From assembly GCA_024636345.1 (NCBI GenBank), contig JAGXHG010000032.1, positions 62,001 through 126,000 on the forward strand: a DNA stretch of 64,000 nucleotides, in the 5' to 3' direction. Below the pieces are notes generated by a model. The model was not told the DNA's origin and made no database searches. It was given only the letters and a program-made list of their open reading frames with translations. Positions 7,113 to 16,685 of the stretch are shown here, piece by piece (position 1 is the first letter of the stretch; each line of letters begins with the position of its first letter). Made by a program: the position numbers and the translations under genes. The stretch comes from Desulfobulbaceae bacterium. Its GTDB lineage: Bacteria > Desulfobacterota > Desulfobulbia > Desulfobulbales > Desulfocapsaceae.

Positions 7113-10100
7113 CTATGACCCTTCCACCTCGTCTGTGGCGGTGGCAATCATGCTTTTTTCCAGATTCCAGCCGCGCCAGAGAAAGAAGATGACCGGATAG
7201 ACCATCAGCTCCATGACACCGGAGGTCACCACCCCGCCTACCATGGGGGCAGCGATCCGCTTCATCACATCAGCGCCGGCACCATGGCTCCACATGATGG
7301 GAAGTAAACCGGCGATGATAACCGAGATGGTCATGATCTTGGGCCGGATGCGCTTGACCGCCCCATGATGGATGGCCTGGACCAGATCGCCCCGGGTGCG
7401 CATCCGGTCGGCATCTCCCCAAAGTTTGTGAGAGATATCGAGGTAGAGCAGCATCACCACCCCGGTCTCGGCATCAAGCCCAGCCAGGGCGATAATCCCG
7501 ACCCAAACCGCCACCGAGGTGTGGTAGCCGAGGAGATAGAGAAACCAGAAGGCGCCCACCAGGGAAAAGGGCACGGCCAGGAAGACGATGGCGGTTTTCA
7601 CCAGCGACTTGGTGTTTAAGTAGATGATCACGAAAATGAGCAGGATGGTCAGGGGGATGATCACTACCAGCCGCTCCTTGGCCGACTGCATGTATTCGAA
7701 CTGGCCGCTCCAGACGATGGAATAACCGGGGGGGAGCTTGATTTTGGCGGCCACCGCCGCCTGTGCCTGTTTCACATAGGTACCGATATCAATACCGGTA
7801 ATGTCCACATAGACCCAGGCGGTACGGCGGGCATTTTCGCTCTTGATAGCCGGCGGCCCCTTGTGCATGGTGATGGTGGCCACTTGGGAAATGGGAATAT
7901 GGGTGCCGTCACGCAGTGGTACCAGAATGCGGTGCAGGGCCGGCAGGTCGTTGCGATAGTCGCGCTGATAGCGGATGTTTACCGGATAGCGCTCCAACCC
8001 TTCAACCGTCTGGGTAATATTCAGGCCGCCAATGGCCGACTGGATGATGTCCTGCACCTCGCCGACCGTGAGACCATAACGGGCAGCGGCAGTGCGGTCC
8101 ACCGTAAAATCGAGATAGTTACCGCCCACTACCCTTTCAGAATAGGCACTCAGGGTACCGGGTAGGGTACCGATCAACGCCTCGATCTCCTCACCGATGC
8201 GGCTGAGCTCATTCAGATCGTTGCCCATGACCTTGATGCCCACCGGCGTCTTGATGCCGGTGGAGAGCATGTCGATTCGGGTCTTGATCGGCATGGTCCA
8301 GGCGTTAGTCAGACCGGGAAACTGGATGGCATTATTGAGCCGTTCAATGAGCTGTTCCGGCGTTATAACCTTTTGCTCAGGCCAAATCAGACGTAACGGC
8401 CGTTGCAGCCATTCCGGCCAGGGGCTGTAGAAGCGGCTGACCTTCACCTTGCGCCACTGCTCCTCTGGTTTAAGCATGATGGTTGTTTCCAGCATGGAAA
8501 GGGGGGCTGGATCGGTGGCGGTCTCTGCCCTGCCTATCTTCCCGAAGACGTGTTCAACCTCGGGAAAGGCCGCGATGATGCGGTCGGTCTGCTGCAGTAG
8601 TTCCTTGGCCTTGGTGATGGAGACCCCCGGCATGGTGGTGGGCATGTAGAGCAGGTCGCCTTCATAGAGGGGCGGCATAAACTCGGAACCCATCCGGCTG
8701 ATGGGCCAGGCAATGGAGGCGATCAGAAGCAGGGCCACCAGGATGGTACCTGTACGCCATTTGAGGACAAAATCAACCACCGGATGGTAGATCCGGATCA
8801 GCAGACGGTTGATAGGGTTGGCATGTTCCGGCTTGATGTTACCGCGGATGAACCAGCCCATAAGCACCGGCACCAGAGTGATGGAAAGCAGAGCGGCTGC
8901 ACCCATGGCATAGGTCTTGGTAAAGGCCAGGGGCTTGAAGAGTCGACCGGACTGCTCCTGCAGGGTGAAGACCGGCAGGAAGGAGACAGTGATGACCAGC
9001 AGGGAGTAGAAGAGGGTAGGGCCCACCTCTTTGGCCGAGTCCATGATAATCTCCCAGTGCGGCTTTTTCCCCCGGTCCCGCTCAAGATGTTTATGGGCAT
9101 TTTCAATCATGATGATGGCAGCGTCAATCATGGCCCCGATGGCGATGGCGATACCGCCCAGACTCATGATATTGGCGTTGATCCCCTGGGCATGCATGAC
9201 GATGAAGGCCATAAGAATCGCCACCGGCAGGGTGAGGATGGCGACAAAGGCACTGGGCAGATGAAAGAGAAAGAGCGCTGTCACCAGGGCGACCACGATA
9301 CTCTCCTCGAGGAGTTTTTCTTTTAAGTTATCCACCGCCCGCTCGATCAGGCCGGAGCGATCATAGACTGCCTTGACTCGGACGCCTTCGGGAAGCCCTG
9401 CCTGAAGCGATTCGAGTTTCTTCTTGACCTTCTCGATCACAGTCAGGGCATTTTCACCGTAACGCATTACGACAATACCGCCCACGGTCTCACCCTTGCC
9501 ATCGAGTTCCGTTGCCCCGCGCCGCAGTTCCGGCCCGATTCCTACCTCGGCCAGATCTTTGACCAGGATCGGGGTACCGGCACGGTCGGTGGAAACCACC
9601 ACCTGCTCAATGTCGGCCACCGACTTGATGTAACCCAGGCCCCGCACCATGAACTCGGTCTCGCCCATCTCCAGCAGGCGGCCGCCGACATCGTTATTGC
9701 TCTGTTGGATAGCGTGGCGGATCTGCGGAATAGTGACATGGTAGGCAAGCAAGCGGTTGGGATCCACCGCCACCTGGTACTGCTTCACATAGCCGCCGAT
9801 GCTCGCCACCTCGGAGACCCCTTCCACCGCCGCTAGCTCGTAGCGCAAGTACCAGTCCTGAATAGAGCGGAGCTGCTGCAGGTCATGATGGTCACTTTCC
9901 AGCACATATTCATAGACCCAGCCGACTCCGGTGGCGTCCGGCCCAAGACTTGGGGTGACCCCCTTCGGCAGCTTGCCGGAGGCATAGTTGAGATACTCAA
10001 GTACCCGGGACCGAGCCCAGTAGATGTCGGTGCCGTCGTCAAAGATCACATAGACAAAGGAAAAACCGAAAAAGGAGTAGCCCCGCACCACTTTAGCATG

Positions 10101-10331
10101 GGGGACAGCCAGCATCTGAGTGGTCAAGGGATAGGTGACCTGATCCTCCACCACCTGGGGTGCCTGCCCGGCATACTCTGTGAAGATGATCACCTGAACG
10201 TCCGAGAGATCCGGAATGGCGTCAATGGGCGTATTTTTCAGGGCATAGCCGCCGCCCACGATCAAAATGGCGGTGAGGAGAATGACCATGAATTTATTGT
10301 TGATGGACCACTCAATTATCTTGGTTAGCAT
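7113..10331 (-). CDS. cusA: Heavy-metal efflux RND transporter, CusA/CzcA type
   Basis: Inner-membrane proton-driven pump that exports metal ions through a tripartite channel. The 1072 residues match the family length. Visible are the N-terminal helix with NKFMVILLTAILIVGGGYAL, the periplasmic DLSDVQVIIFTEYAGQAPQV segment, the transmembrane motif GGIAIAIGAMIDAAIIMIEN with the acidic residue expected of HME-RND proteins, and the second-half IALAGLDAETGVVMLLYLD. Start 8 bases after cusB. Methionines and the Met-rich partner protein point to Cu(I)/Ag(I) rather than zinc, but specificity cannot be fixed by eye. Confidence 0.92.
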   Translation of the reverse strand: MLTKIIEWSINNKFMVILLTAILIVGGGYALKNTPIDAIPDLSDVQVIIFTEYAGQAPQVVEDQVTYPLTTQMLAVPHAKVVRGYSFFGFSFVYVIFDDGTDIYWARSRVLEYLNYASGKLPKGVTPSLGPDATGVGWVYEYVLESDHHDLQQLRSIQDWYLRYELAAVEGVSEVASIGGYVKQYQVAVDPNRLLAYHVTIPQIRHAIQQSNNDVGGRLLEMGETEFMVRGLGYIKSVADIEQVVVSTDRAGTPILVKDLAEVGIGPELRRGATELDGKGETVGGIVVMRYGENALTVIEKVKKKLESLQAGLPEGVRVKAVYDRSGLIERAVDNLKEKLLEESIVVALVTALFLFHLPSAFVAILTLPVAILMAFIVMHAQGINANIMSLGGIAIAIGAMIDAAIIMIENAHKHLERDRGKKPHWEIIMDSAKEVGPTLFYSLLVITVSFLPVFTLQEQSGRLFKPLAFTKTYAMGAAALLSITLVPVLMGWFIRGNIKPEHANPINRLLIRIYHPVVDFVLKWRTGTILVALLLIASIAWPISRMGSEFMPPLYEGDLLYMPTTMPGVSITKAKELLQQTDRIIAAFPEVEHVFGKIGRAETATDPAPLSMLETTIMLKPEEQWRKVKVSRFYSPWPEWLQRPLRLIWPEQKVITPEQLIERLNNAIQFPGLTNAWTMPIKTRIDMLSTGIKTPVGIKVMGNDLNELSRIGEEIEALIGTLPGTLSAYSERVVGGNYLDFTVDRTAAARYGLTVGEVQDIIQSAIGGLNITQTVEGLERYPVNIRYQRDYRNDLPALHRILVPLRDGTHIPISQVATITMHKGPPAIKSENARRTAWVYVDITGIDIGTYVKQAQAAVAAKIKLPPGYSIVWSGQFEYMQSAKERLVVIIPLTILLIFVIIYLNTKSLVKTAIVFLAVPFSLVGAFWFLYLLGYHTSVAVWVGIIALAGLDAETGVVMLLYLDISHKLWGDADRMRTRGDLVQAIHHGAVKRIRPKIMTISVIIAGLLPIMWSHGAGADVMKRIAAPMVGGVVTSGVMELMVYPVIFFLWRGWNLEKSMIATATDEVEGS

Positions 10332-10339
10332 GGGCGCGC

Positions 10340-11710
10340 CTATTTCTCAAAGAGAGAATCAAGGGATTCTTCGGCCTTGGGACCGACTGCTTTCCCGGCG
10401 GGGGGATGCTCTTTTTCAGGTTCCGTCATTTTCTGCACTGCCGCCCGCAGGGTGCTTTCCGAATCGAGCATGAACTGGGCAGAAACTACGATGCTCTGGT
10501 TTTCAGCAAGCCCCTGTACCACCTGAACAAAGCCACCCTCACTCTGCAGCCCCAGTTGCACCAACCGCGGTTCAAATTTTCCGTTTCCAAGAGAAACGAA
10601 AACGCGCTGGTGTTCCCCGGAATTGAGTACTGCCTCCATGGGGATGGTGAGCACATTCTTGACAGCCTGCGTCTCAATGCGGACATTCACATACATGTTG
10701 GGCTTGAGTTCGAAGTCGGGGTTGTCCAGGTCAATCCTGGCCTTGACGGTCCTGGTTTTCGTCTCCACATAGGGGTAAATAGTGCTGATCCTCCCCTGCA
10801 CCGGCTCTTGCTGGTAGGGTAGCTGGATGCTTGCAGTCTGCCCTACTTTGAGCCAGGGCAGCTCATACTCATAGATGTCGGCATAAACCCAGACCTTGGA
10901 GATATCAGCGATCTGGAACAGCTCCATCCCCGCCTTGATAAACATGCCCTCATTGACCTTCTTCTGGGTCAGCACCCCGTCATACTGGGAATAGAGGGTG
11001 AGGCTCTTTTGGACCGTTCCTGTTTTCTCGAGGTTCTTGATCTGTGCCTCACTAATATCCCAGTAGCGCAAGCGTTTGTGAGATGATTCCAGCAGGCGTC
11101 CGGCGCCGGCAGAGATTTCCGGGACCTCGCTCTTGGCGAGAGCCGCCTTATTGCGCAGGGCAAGGAGAAACTCTTCCTGGGCCGTGACCAGTTCAGGGCT
11201 GTAGATTTCGAGCAGGGGCTGGCCTTTTTTGACATGGCTGCCGGTCTCATTGACATGAAGTTGTTCTATCCAGCCCTCGATCTTGGAGTTGATGGAATAT
11301 TGTCGCGCTTCCTCGTAGCCGACCACCCCGACGGTGCGTATAGTTCGGCTCATATCCCGGCGACTAACGGTGGAGAGACGCACTCCCATATTCTGCTGGG
11401 TCACCGGATCGATGGTGATGATCGCACCGGAGGAATCTTGCTCTCTGGATTGTGCCCCCTGGCCGGAACCCGCGTTCTTTATCGGGGTAAGGGTCATACC
11501 GCAGATAGGACAATTGCCCGGTTCATCCCGGATAATAAAGGGATGCATGCTGCAGGTGTATTGCTGGATCTCGGCCCTAGCTTCATCAGGACCTGCCGAA
11601 AGATGCAGGTGGGCATGTTCACCATCAGACAGAGAAAACGCAATCGGGCCGGTAAATAGCAGCAGGAGAGCGAGAGAGACGGTTAGGAAAAATTTGATTG
11701 TCCGCAGCAT
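10340..11710 (-). CDS. cusB: Metal efflux periplasmic adaptor, CusB type
   Basis: Membrane-fusion protein linking the RND pump to the outer-membrane channel. A signal sequence is followed by a heavy-metal-binding domain, YTCSMHPFIIRDEPGNCPIC and GMTL, common in CusB proteins of this type. Then come the HlyD-like lipoyl and barrel segments (VNETGSHVKKGQPLLEIYSP, SQYDGVLTQKKVNEGMFIKA) and a coiled-coil hairpin between them. It ends in a charged tail. It starts 2 bases past the outer-membrane gene stop, so the three genes are co-transcribed. Confidence 0.92.
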   Translation of the reverse strand: MLRTIKFFLTVSLALLLLFTGPIAFSLSDGEHAHLHLSAGPDEARAEIQQYTCSMHPFIIRDEPGNCPICGMTLTPIKNAGSGQGAQSREQDSSGAIITIDPVTQQNMGVRLSTVSRRDMSRTIRTVGVVGYEEARQYSINSKIEGWIEQLHVNETGSHVKKGQPLLEIYSPELVTAQEEFLLALRNKAALAKSEVPEISAGAGRLLESSHKRLRYWDISEAQIKNLEKTGTVQKSLTLYSQYDGVLTQKKVNEGMFIKAGMELFQIADISKVWVYADIYEYELPWLKVGQTASIQLPYQQEPVQGRISTIYPYVETKTRTVKARIDLDNPDFELKPNMYVNVRIETQAVKNVLTIPMEAVLNSGEHQRVFVSLGNGKFEPRLVQLGLQSEGGFVQVVQGLAENQSIVVSAQFMLDSESTLRAAVQKMTEPEKEHPPAGKAVGPKAEESLDSLFEK

Positions 11711-11712
11711 GG

Positions 11713-13041
11713 TTATTCCTGCTCCTTGCCATGTCCTGGCATCTGACTGGCATTATGTTTTACCGGGGTGTTAAACCGCCCGGACTCCGCTTCCAGACGA
11801 GCTAGGCTGCGTTGCCCGTCGCTTACTGCCTTCTCGTACTGCAGCTCAAAGTTGTAGAGGGTCATCAGGTTGTCCAGAAGGCCAAAAAAGGGGACTTTGC
11901 CTACCTGATAACCATTGATCGCCGACTCCAGGGCCTGACCGGCCTGGGGAATGATACCATTCTTGTAGAGGGAGGCCTGATCATGGCTGGTCTGCACCTG
12001 ACTGTAGGCATCCTGAATGTTAAAGAGCACCTGGTTGCGGAAGTCGTCGTACTGGGCCAGGGACATGCGCACCCCCTCCTCGGCCTCGGATACGGCAGCA
12101 CTGCGTTTGTCCCGAAAGATCGGCAGGTTGACCGCCACCTCAATTCCTGCAAAGTCGGTACCGCTATCGGCCCGGTTCGGTTCCCGGAAGACGTAGGCCA
12201 GGCCGACCTTGAAGTCCGGCTTGTAGTCGAGCTGGGCCAGCTTGTGCTGGGCCTGATAGCGATCTATCAGGGAGCGGTAGGCCGCATACATGGGACGCAG
12301 GGTTTCGGACTTTTTCTGGAGATCCGCAAGGGGGATGTTGATGGCGGCAGGGGTCGGATCGGATACCTCATCAACCGCTGTGGCCAAGGGGCGGTTCACC
12401 AAGCGGTTGAGGGCAGCCAGACTGGTAACACGCTGCTGGCGGAGGCTGTAGAGGCGATCAAGCAGCTTGGCCCGCTCCACCTGCGCCTTGAGCACGTCCT
12501 GTTGCTGGCCTTTGCCCACCTCGTAGTTGGTCTCGGTCAAGCGGATAAAATCATCCAGCAGCTTCATGTTTTTCTCGGTGATGGCAACGGCCCGGCCGGC
12601 ATAGACCAAAGAGTAGTACGCCTCCTTGATCTGGCGGGTAAGTTGTAGTTGCTGCTCATCAAGAAGGGCTTGATACCACTTGGCCTGCAATTCGGCCACC
12701 TCGGTGCGGGCCGCGAGTTTTCCGGGAAAAGGGAGATCCTGAGAGAGCTTGACTACCTTGCCGCTCATGGCGTATTCGTTGCCGGCAAAGGTGTCCACCG
12801 GATAGTTGCTCAAGGACAAGGAGAGGGAGGGGTCGTTCAGGGAACCGGCCGGGATGATCTTGTTTTCATAGAGGTGCAGGCGGGATTCGGCCGCTTTCAG
12901 TTCGGGATTAGCGGAAAGGGCCGTGGCAATCAGCTCCTCCAGGACCGAGGAGGGAGGGTTATTTTCCTGCGCCGCAAGTACATACCCGGACATGGAGATG
13001 AAAAGAAGCAGAGCCATCAAAAAACGTATGGGCATATTCAT
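11713..13041 (-). CDS. cusC: TolC-family outer membrane efflux protein
   Basis: Outer-membrane channel of the tripartite metal pump. 442 residues with a signal peptide (MNMPIRFLMALLLFISMSGY) and two OEP repeats of long helices. LEELIATALSANPELKAAES opens the first and the SDGQRSLARLEAESGRF segment closes the second. No lipobox cysteine is present, unlike E. coli CusC, so the symbol reflects operon position. The ribosome site is AAGGAGATAG before ATG 13041. First gene of the operon. Confidence 0.88.
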   Translation of the reverse strand: MNMPIRFLMALLLFISMSGYVLAAQENNPPSSVLEELIATALSANPELKAAESRLHLYENKIIPAGSLNDPSLSLSLSNYPVDTFAGNEYAMSGKVVKLSQDLPFPGKLAARTEVAELQAKWYQALLDEQQLQLTRQIKEAYYSLVYAGRAVAITEKNMKLLDDFIRLTETNYEVGKGQQQDVLKAQVERAKLLDRLYSLRQQRVTSLAALNRLVNRPLATAVDEVSDPTPAAINIPLADLQKKSETLRPMYAAYRSLIDRYQAQHKLAQLDYKPDFKVGLAYVFREPNRADSGTDFAGIEVAVNLPIFRDKRSAAVSEAEEGVRMSLAQYDDFRNQVLFNIQDAYSQVQTSHDQASLYKNGIIPQAGQALESAINGYQVGKVPFFGLLDNLMTLYNFELQYEKAVSDGQRSLARLEAESGRFNTPVKHNASQMPGHGKEQE

Positions 13042-13750
13042 TTCTATCTCCTTAAAAAGCCATGCTGTTCAGGTCAGAAAGTACGAAAAAAACATGCCTC
13101 GCATTTCAGTTCTATATATCAGTAAGTTATATGCTTATTTCCCATCTACAAATTTGTTAAGTGTAGAATTTTCTATAACAAAGAATATCTCCCAACATTC
13201 AATCCGTCAATGATAGGGGCAATCTTTTATTTAGAATTATCTAATGCTGACTATCTGAGGATTGATATCTTTTTTGCCTGCTCCAGCAGGATTTGAGCAC
13301 CAGGGATCATTCCATCCGTAGAGAGATACAACTCAGCATAAGAGAATGAGCACCCGACGAAATGGACCAAATCGATATAGACGATAAAAGAATTACCGGA
13401 ACACAGGCCCGCAAATAATTTGTAGTTATTCAGGATTGATCTGACATAATTTGGGAGAAAGATCCTAGCTAATCTGACACCTTGTTTATTTGATAATCAG
13501 GAAGAAGGTTAAGTTACCCGGTATTACTCGAAGTTAAATCTTGCCAAGGGACATCTTACTCCGCTGAAATTCTGTTTGAGTGAAAATCCATAGGAGGTAT
13601 ACGTTGACTTTTGGAAAATGAGATTTGCCGTTGGATATTTATCTGGATTCAAACGTCAGGAACTTAACAAATCAAGGTCACTTGCGCCGGCAAGATACTT
13701 GCCAGTAAAATCGCATTTTTTTGGCATTAAGTGTATCCAGCATAATCCAG
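13042..13750. other. About 700 bases without supported gene
   Basis: Upstream part must hold the cus operon promoter; I see no clear regulator palindrome. On the minus strand about 13253-13500 is open for 80 codons, but it lacks a start codon and any recognised motif, so I do not call a gene. Confidence 0.45.
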
Positions 13751-14920
13751 TCATTCTATTTTCTCTGCAAGTTCCGGGTAATAGTTTTTAACGCATTTAT
13801 CGCAGATACCATGGCTGAATTGAGCGTCGGAATGACCAGCAATGTATTCTTCAAGTTGATGCCAGGAACCCTTATCGTCTCGAATCTCCTTACAGTGCAT
13901 ACATATAGGTATAATGCCTTTTAATGTTTTGATTTCTGCTAAAGCCTCTTGAATCTTTTGGTTTGAACTGTTCAATTCTAAGGTACGTTTTTCTACCATC
14001 TCTTCCAGGTGGTCCAATTGATAGCGGAGTTTGCTGGACATTGTGTTGAATGCAGAAGCCAATTCTCCAAACTCACGGCTGAGAGGTAAGGAGATTTCTT
14101 CCCCGAGGAGTGCTTCATCCTCGCTGATACTGAGAGCTTTGTCCTTCAGTTTTGTTATTGGCCCTAAAACAAAAAACCTGTAAATGAAATATTGGACAGC
14201 AAACATAATCATCAGGACGATTATGAATATCATAGATAGATGATTGGAAAATTGATCAGCCTTTGCATAAGCAGCAGACAATGGCACCCTGATTGAAATG
14301 GCAGAGATGACATCACCCATACTTCGGCTGAAGCTCCGCTCTGAGCCATAGACATCAACAAGATTTTTCGGTGCCTTATCCGGTGTACTATGGCATCGGA
14401 GGCATGTCTCACCCATAGCCTCTCCACGGCGCAAAGTGACATAATAATATATGTCATCCAGCTTGCGAACTAATGAACGGTATGTGAGCTCTGGATTTGT
14501 ATTCAATTCTTTAATAAATGCTTTTTCAAACTCATCTGCCTCATTTTCAGGGCTGCGAGCATTAATTGCGGCTTCCTTATAGTAATAGTCTTCATTATCC
14601 AAGGATTTAAAGTTTTTATCGATTTCTCTCACGGCAAAAGTAGATGACATCCAGGCTGGCTCAAAATAGCTTTTAGGCCGAAAGGGATCGGTAAGCTCAA
14701 AGACTTTGGGCTTAAGAGTGTGAGAAAAATAGGTATGAGTTGCTAGATTATGGTCTAAGATAAGTTGGGCCTTGGCCTCTGCCTCCAAAAGCGCCTGAGC
14801 TCTTTCCTGTGTTTTTACCTCATTGACTAGATAAATAGCTGCACTGGCAAAAACAATAACAAGACCCAAATTTAGATAAATTCCGACCCCCAGGATCTGT
14901 CGTTTTGTTGTTTTTGTCAT
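13751..14920 (-). CDS. Membrane sensor with DUF3365 heme domain, HAMP and C-terminal Cys cluster; no kinase
   Basis: 389 residues. An N-terminal helix anchors a periplasmic Tll0287-like (DUF3365) domain with one c-type heme site, GETCLRCHSTPDKAP. A second helix (MIFIIVLMIMFAVQYFIYRF) leads to a HAMP domain and a coiled coil (LDHLEEMVEKRTLELNSSNQ) of the kind that normally precedes a histidine kinase. Instead of a kinase the chain ends in a small module, ICMHCKEIRDDKGSWHQLEE then FSHGICDKCVKNYYPE. That module is often seen at the end of Desulfobacterota sensors and probably binds zinc through its four cysteines. A redox or gas sensor signalling to an unknown partner is inferred. Confidence 0.75.
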   Translation of the reverse strand: MTKTTKRQILGVGIYLNLGLVIVFASAAIYLVNEVKTQERAQALLEAEAKAQLILDHNLATHTYFSHTLKPKVFELTDPFRPKSYFEPAWMSSTFAVREIDKNFKSLDNEDYYYKEAAINARSPENEADEFEKAFIKELNTNPELTYRSLVRKLDDIYYYVTLRRGEAMGETCLRCHSTPDKAPKNLVDVYGSERSFSRSMGDVISAISIRVPLSAAYAKADQFSNHLSMIFIIVLMIMFAVQYFIYRFFVLGPITKLKDKALSISEDEALLGEEISLPLSREFGELASAFNTMSSKLRYQLDHLEEMVEKRTLELNSSNQKIQEALAEIKTLKGIIPICMHCKEIRDDKGSWHQLEEYIAGHSDAQFSHGICDKCVKNYYPELAEKIE

Positions 14921-15127
14921 AGTTTAAATTAGTTACTTGATAAGGAAACATGAGTTTTAAGATGAAATGATACGGTTACAACCAAATCTAATCATATGAA
15001 TGATCTTATAGTCTTGCTCTACCAGAGTCAATATCTTCCAAACATGTTGACTCTGGTTCTGACTCACAAAATTAAGATTGCCATATCGAATATCTGATTT
15101 TAACCAACTGCTCTCGGGTTGAGATGT

Positions 15128-15197
15128 CTACTGTGAATGTCAGGTTAGTGAGGGGCTTTCGCTCTATCTGTCAGATCCGACCTAAGCTTCTGCAAAA
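15128..15197 (-). repeat. Interspersed repeat A, copy 1
   Basis: Reverse complement matches 54451-54523 at roughly 80 percent by eye, including GCAGAAGCTTA, ATCTGACAG, GCGAAAGC and CTGACATTC. Each copy contains two similar (A/G)ATCTGACA-like units. It overlaps no gene body here apart from touching the 3' end of modC. Possibly a terminus of a lost mobile element. Confidence 0.55.
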
Positions 15198-15199
15198 AA

Positions 15200-15967
15200 T
15201 TATTCAGCCAGGGCCTGCTCCTGTTCCCATTTTGCCCGCCAACAAACCTTCTGACGCCAGGTATTTGCCAGTGCAGGTTCAGGCTGCTGTTTTCTCCGGT
15301 CGACCTCCTTGACCCCCCCATTTTCAAAGACCACAAGGGTATCGGCAAAGACCTCCACGTCGGCAGGATCGTGGGTGATGACCACCAGGGGCACAGCAAA
15401 TTTCTGACGGATCTCAAGGAGTTCCATACGCATCCGGTGGCGGAGCATGGAATCGAGGGCAGAGAAGGGCTCGTCCAGCAGGAGAATGGAAGGTTTCTTG
15501 ATGAGAGCCCGGGCCAGGGCCACCCGCTGCCTCTGCCCCCCGGACAGCTCGCTCGGAAAGCTTTCGGCCAGGTGGGTAATCTCAAAGGCCGCCATTATTT
15601 CTTCGACTTCGTGGTGCTGCCCAGGCAACAAGGCGAAATACCACGTCTTCTTCAGGGGATAGGCGATGTTCTCCCGGACGGTCAGATGCGGGAACAGGGC
15701 ATAATCCTGAAAGAGATAGCCGATATTGCGTTCCCTGGTCGGCAGATCAATCCCTTGGCTGTTATCAAACAAGACCTCGCCTCCCACCACAATCCTGCCG
15801 CTGTCAGGCCTGACCAAGCCGGCAATGGCCTGAATAGTGAGACTTTTACCCGAACCGGAGGCCCCGAAGATCACGGTCAGGTCATCCTGAGAGGAGAATG
15901 ATGCCTCCAGTTCAAAGCGCCTGGCACCAGAGCGCAGTGTTTTGCGGATATCAACCTCAAGCCTCAT
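15200..15967 (-). CDS. modC: Molybdate ABC transporter ATP-binding protein
   Basis: Cytoplasmic ATPase driving molybdate import. Visible are Walker A GASGSGKS (about residue 36), the Q-loop in LFQDYALFPHLTVRENIAYP, the signature LSGGQRQRVALARAL, Walker B ILLLDEPFSALD and the switch histidine VVITHDPADVE. At 255 residues it lacks the C-terminal molybdate-binding (TOBE/MOP) domain of E. coli ModC, so feedback by bound molybdate is probably absent. Its start overlaps the end of modB by 4 bases, and modA lies upstream, which fixes the substrate as molybdate or tungstate. Confidence 0.9.
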   Translation of the reverse strand: MRLEVDIRKTLRSGARRFELEASFSSQDDLTVIFGASGSGKSLTIQAIAGLVRPDSGRIVVGGEVLFDNSQGIDLPTRERNIGYLFQDYALFPHLTVRENIAYPLKKTWYFALLPGQHHEVEEIMAAFEITHLAESFPSELSGGQRQRVALARALIKKPSILLLDEPFSALDSMLRHRMRMELLEIRQKFAVPLVVITHDPADVEVFADTLVVFENGGVKEVDRRKQQPEPALANTWRQKVCWRAKWEQEQALAE

Positions 15968-16638
15968 TGCCTTGTCCCTCCTTGCCGCCTTGCCGCCAGC
16001 TTATTGGTCATAACCAGGATGGTGACGCAGACCACGGACATGATAGCCACCAGTGTGTTCGCCAGTCTATAATCCCCGACCTGCACGGCGTCAAAGACTG
16101 CCATGGCTGCAGTCTGAGTCCGGCCCTGAATATTACCCGCCACCATCAGGGTCGCCCCGAAATCACCCATGGCCCGGGCAAAGGCAAGCATGGTTCCCGC
16201 CACCAGACCGCGGGCAGCCAGCGGCAGCGTTATCCTGAAAAATACCTGCATCTCATTATCACCCAGGATACGGGCGGCCTTTTCATATTCAGTATCAACC
16301 CCTTCAAAGGCGGCCCGCGCCGACTTGAAGAGCAAGGGGAAGGCCACCACCGTGGCGGCCAGGACTGCTCCCTGCCAGGTAAACATCAGAGTGATGCCCA
16401 GATGCTCATTCAGCCAGCCGCCCAACCACCCATTACGGCCCCAGACCACTATGAGATAGTAACCCAGGACGGTGGGCGGCATGACCAAAGGCAAGGTGAG
16501 GATGGCATCGAGCAGATCCCGGCCCCAAAAGCTAAAGCGGGCTGTGATCCAGGCAAAGGCCACGGCAAAGCCAAAGGCGAACAGAGTCGCAAAACAGGCA
16601 ATGCGCAGGGTGAGCCATAAGGGGGAAAGATCGGGCAT
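15964..16638 (-). CDS. modB: Molybdate ABC transporter permease
   Basis: Inner-membrane channel subunit, 224 residues, with about five hydrophobic segments. The first is TLRIACFATLFAFGFAVAFA. The cytoplasmic EAA loop that docks on ModC is visible as LAFARAMGDFGATLMVAGNI, where FGA is highly conserved in ModB. LPLVMPPTVLGYYL is another family hallmark. The start is 47 bases after modA and the stop overlaps modC, consistent with one modABC transcript. Confidence 0.92.
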   Translation of the reverse strand: MPDLSPLWLTLRIACFATLFAFGFAVAFAWITARFSFWGRDLLDAILTLPLVMPPTVLGYYLIVVWGRNGWLGGWLNEHLGITLMFTWQGAVLAATVVAFPLLFKSARAAFEGVDTEYEKAARILGDNEMQVFFRITLPLAARGLVAGTMLAFARAMGDFGATLMVAGNIQGRTQTAAMAVFDAVQVGDYRLANTLVAIMSVVCVTILVMTNKLAARRQGGTRQ

Positions 16639-16685
16639 GATTGATTAGATGAAAAAAGTTTTTAAACTGCTTACGGCTGTGTGAG

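Noticed and set aside
7365-10328. Several 60-180 codon plus-strand frames opposite cusA
   Set aside because: Shadows of the RND transporter in GC-rich coding DNA.
13253-13503. 80-codon open frame on the minus strand in the gap after the cus operon
   Set aside because: No start codon near its beginning and no match to any family I know.
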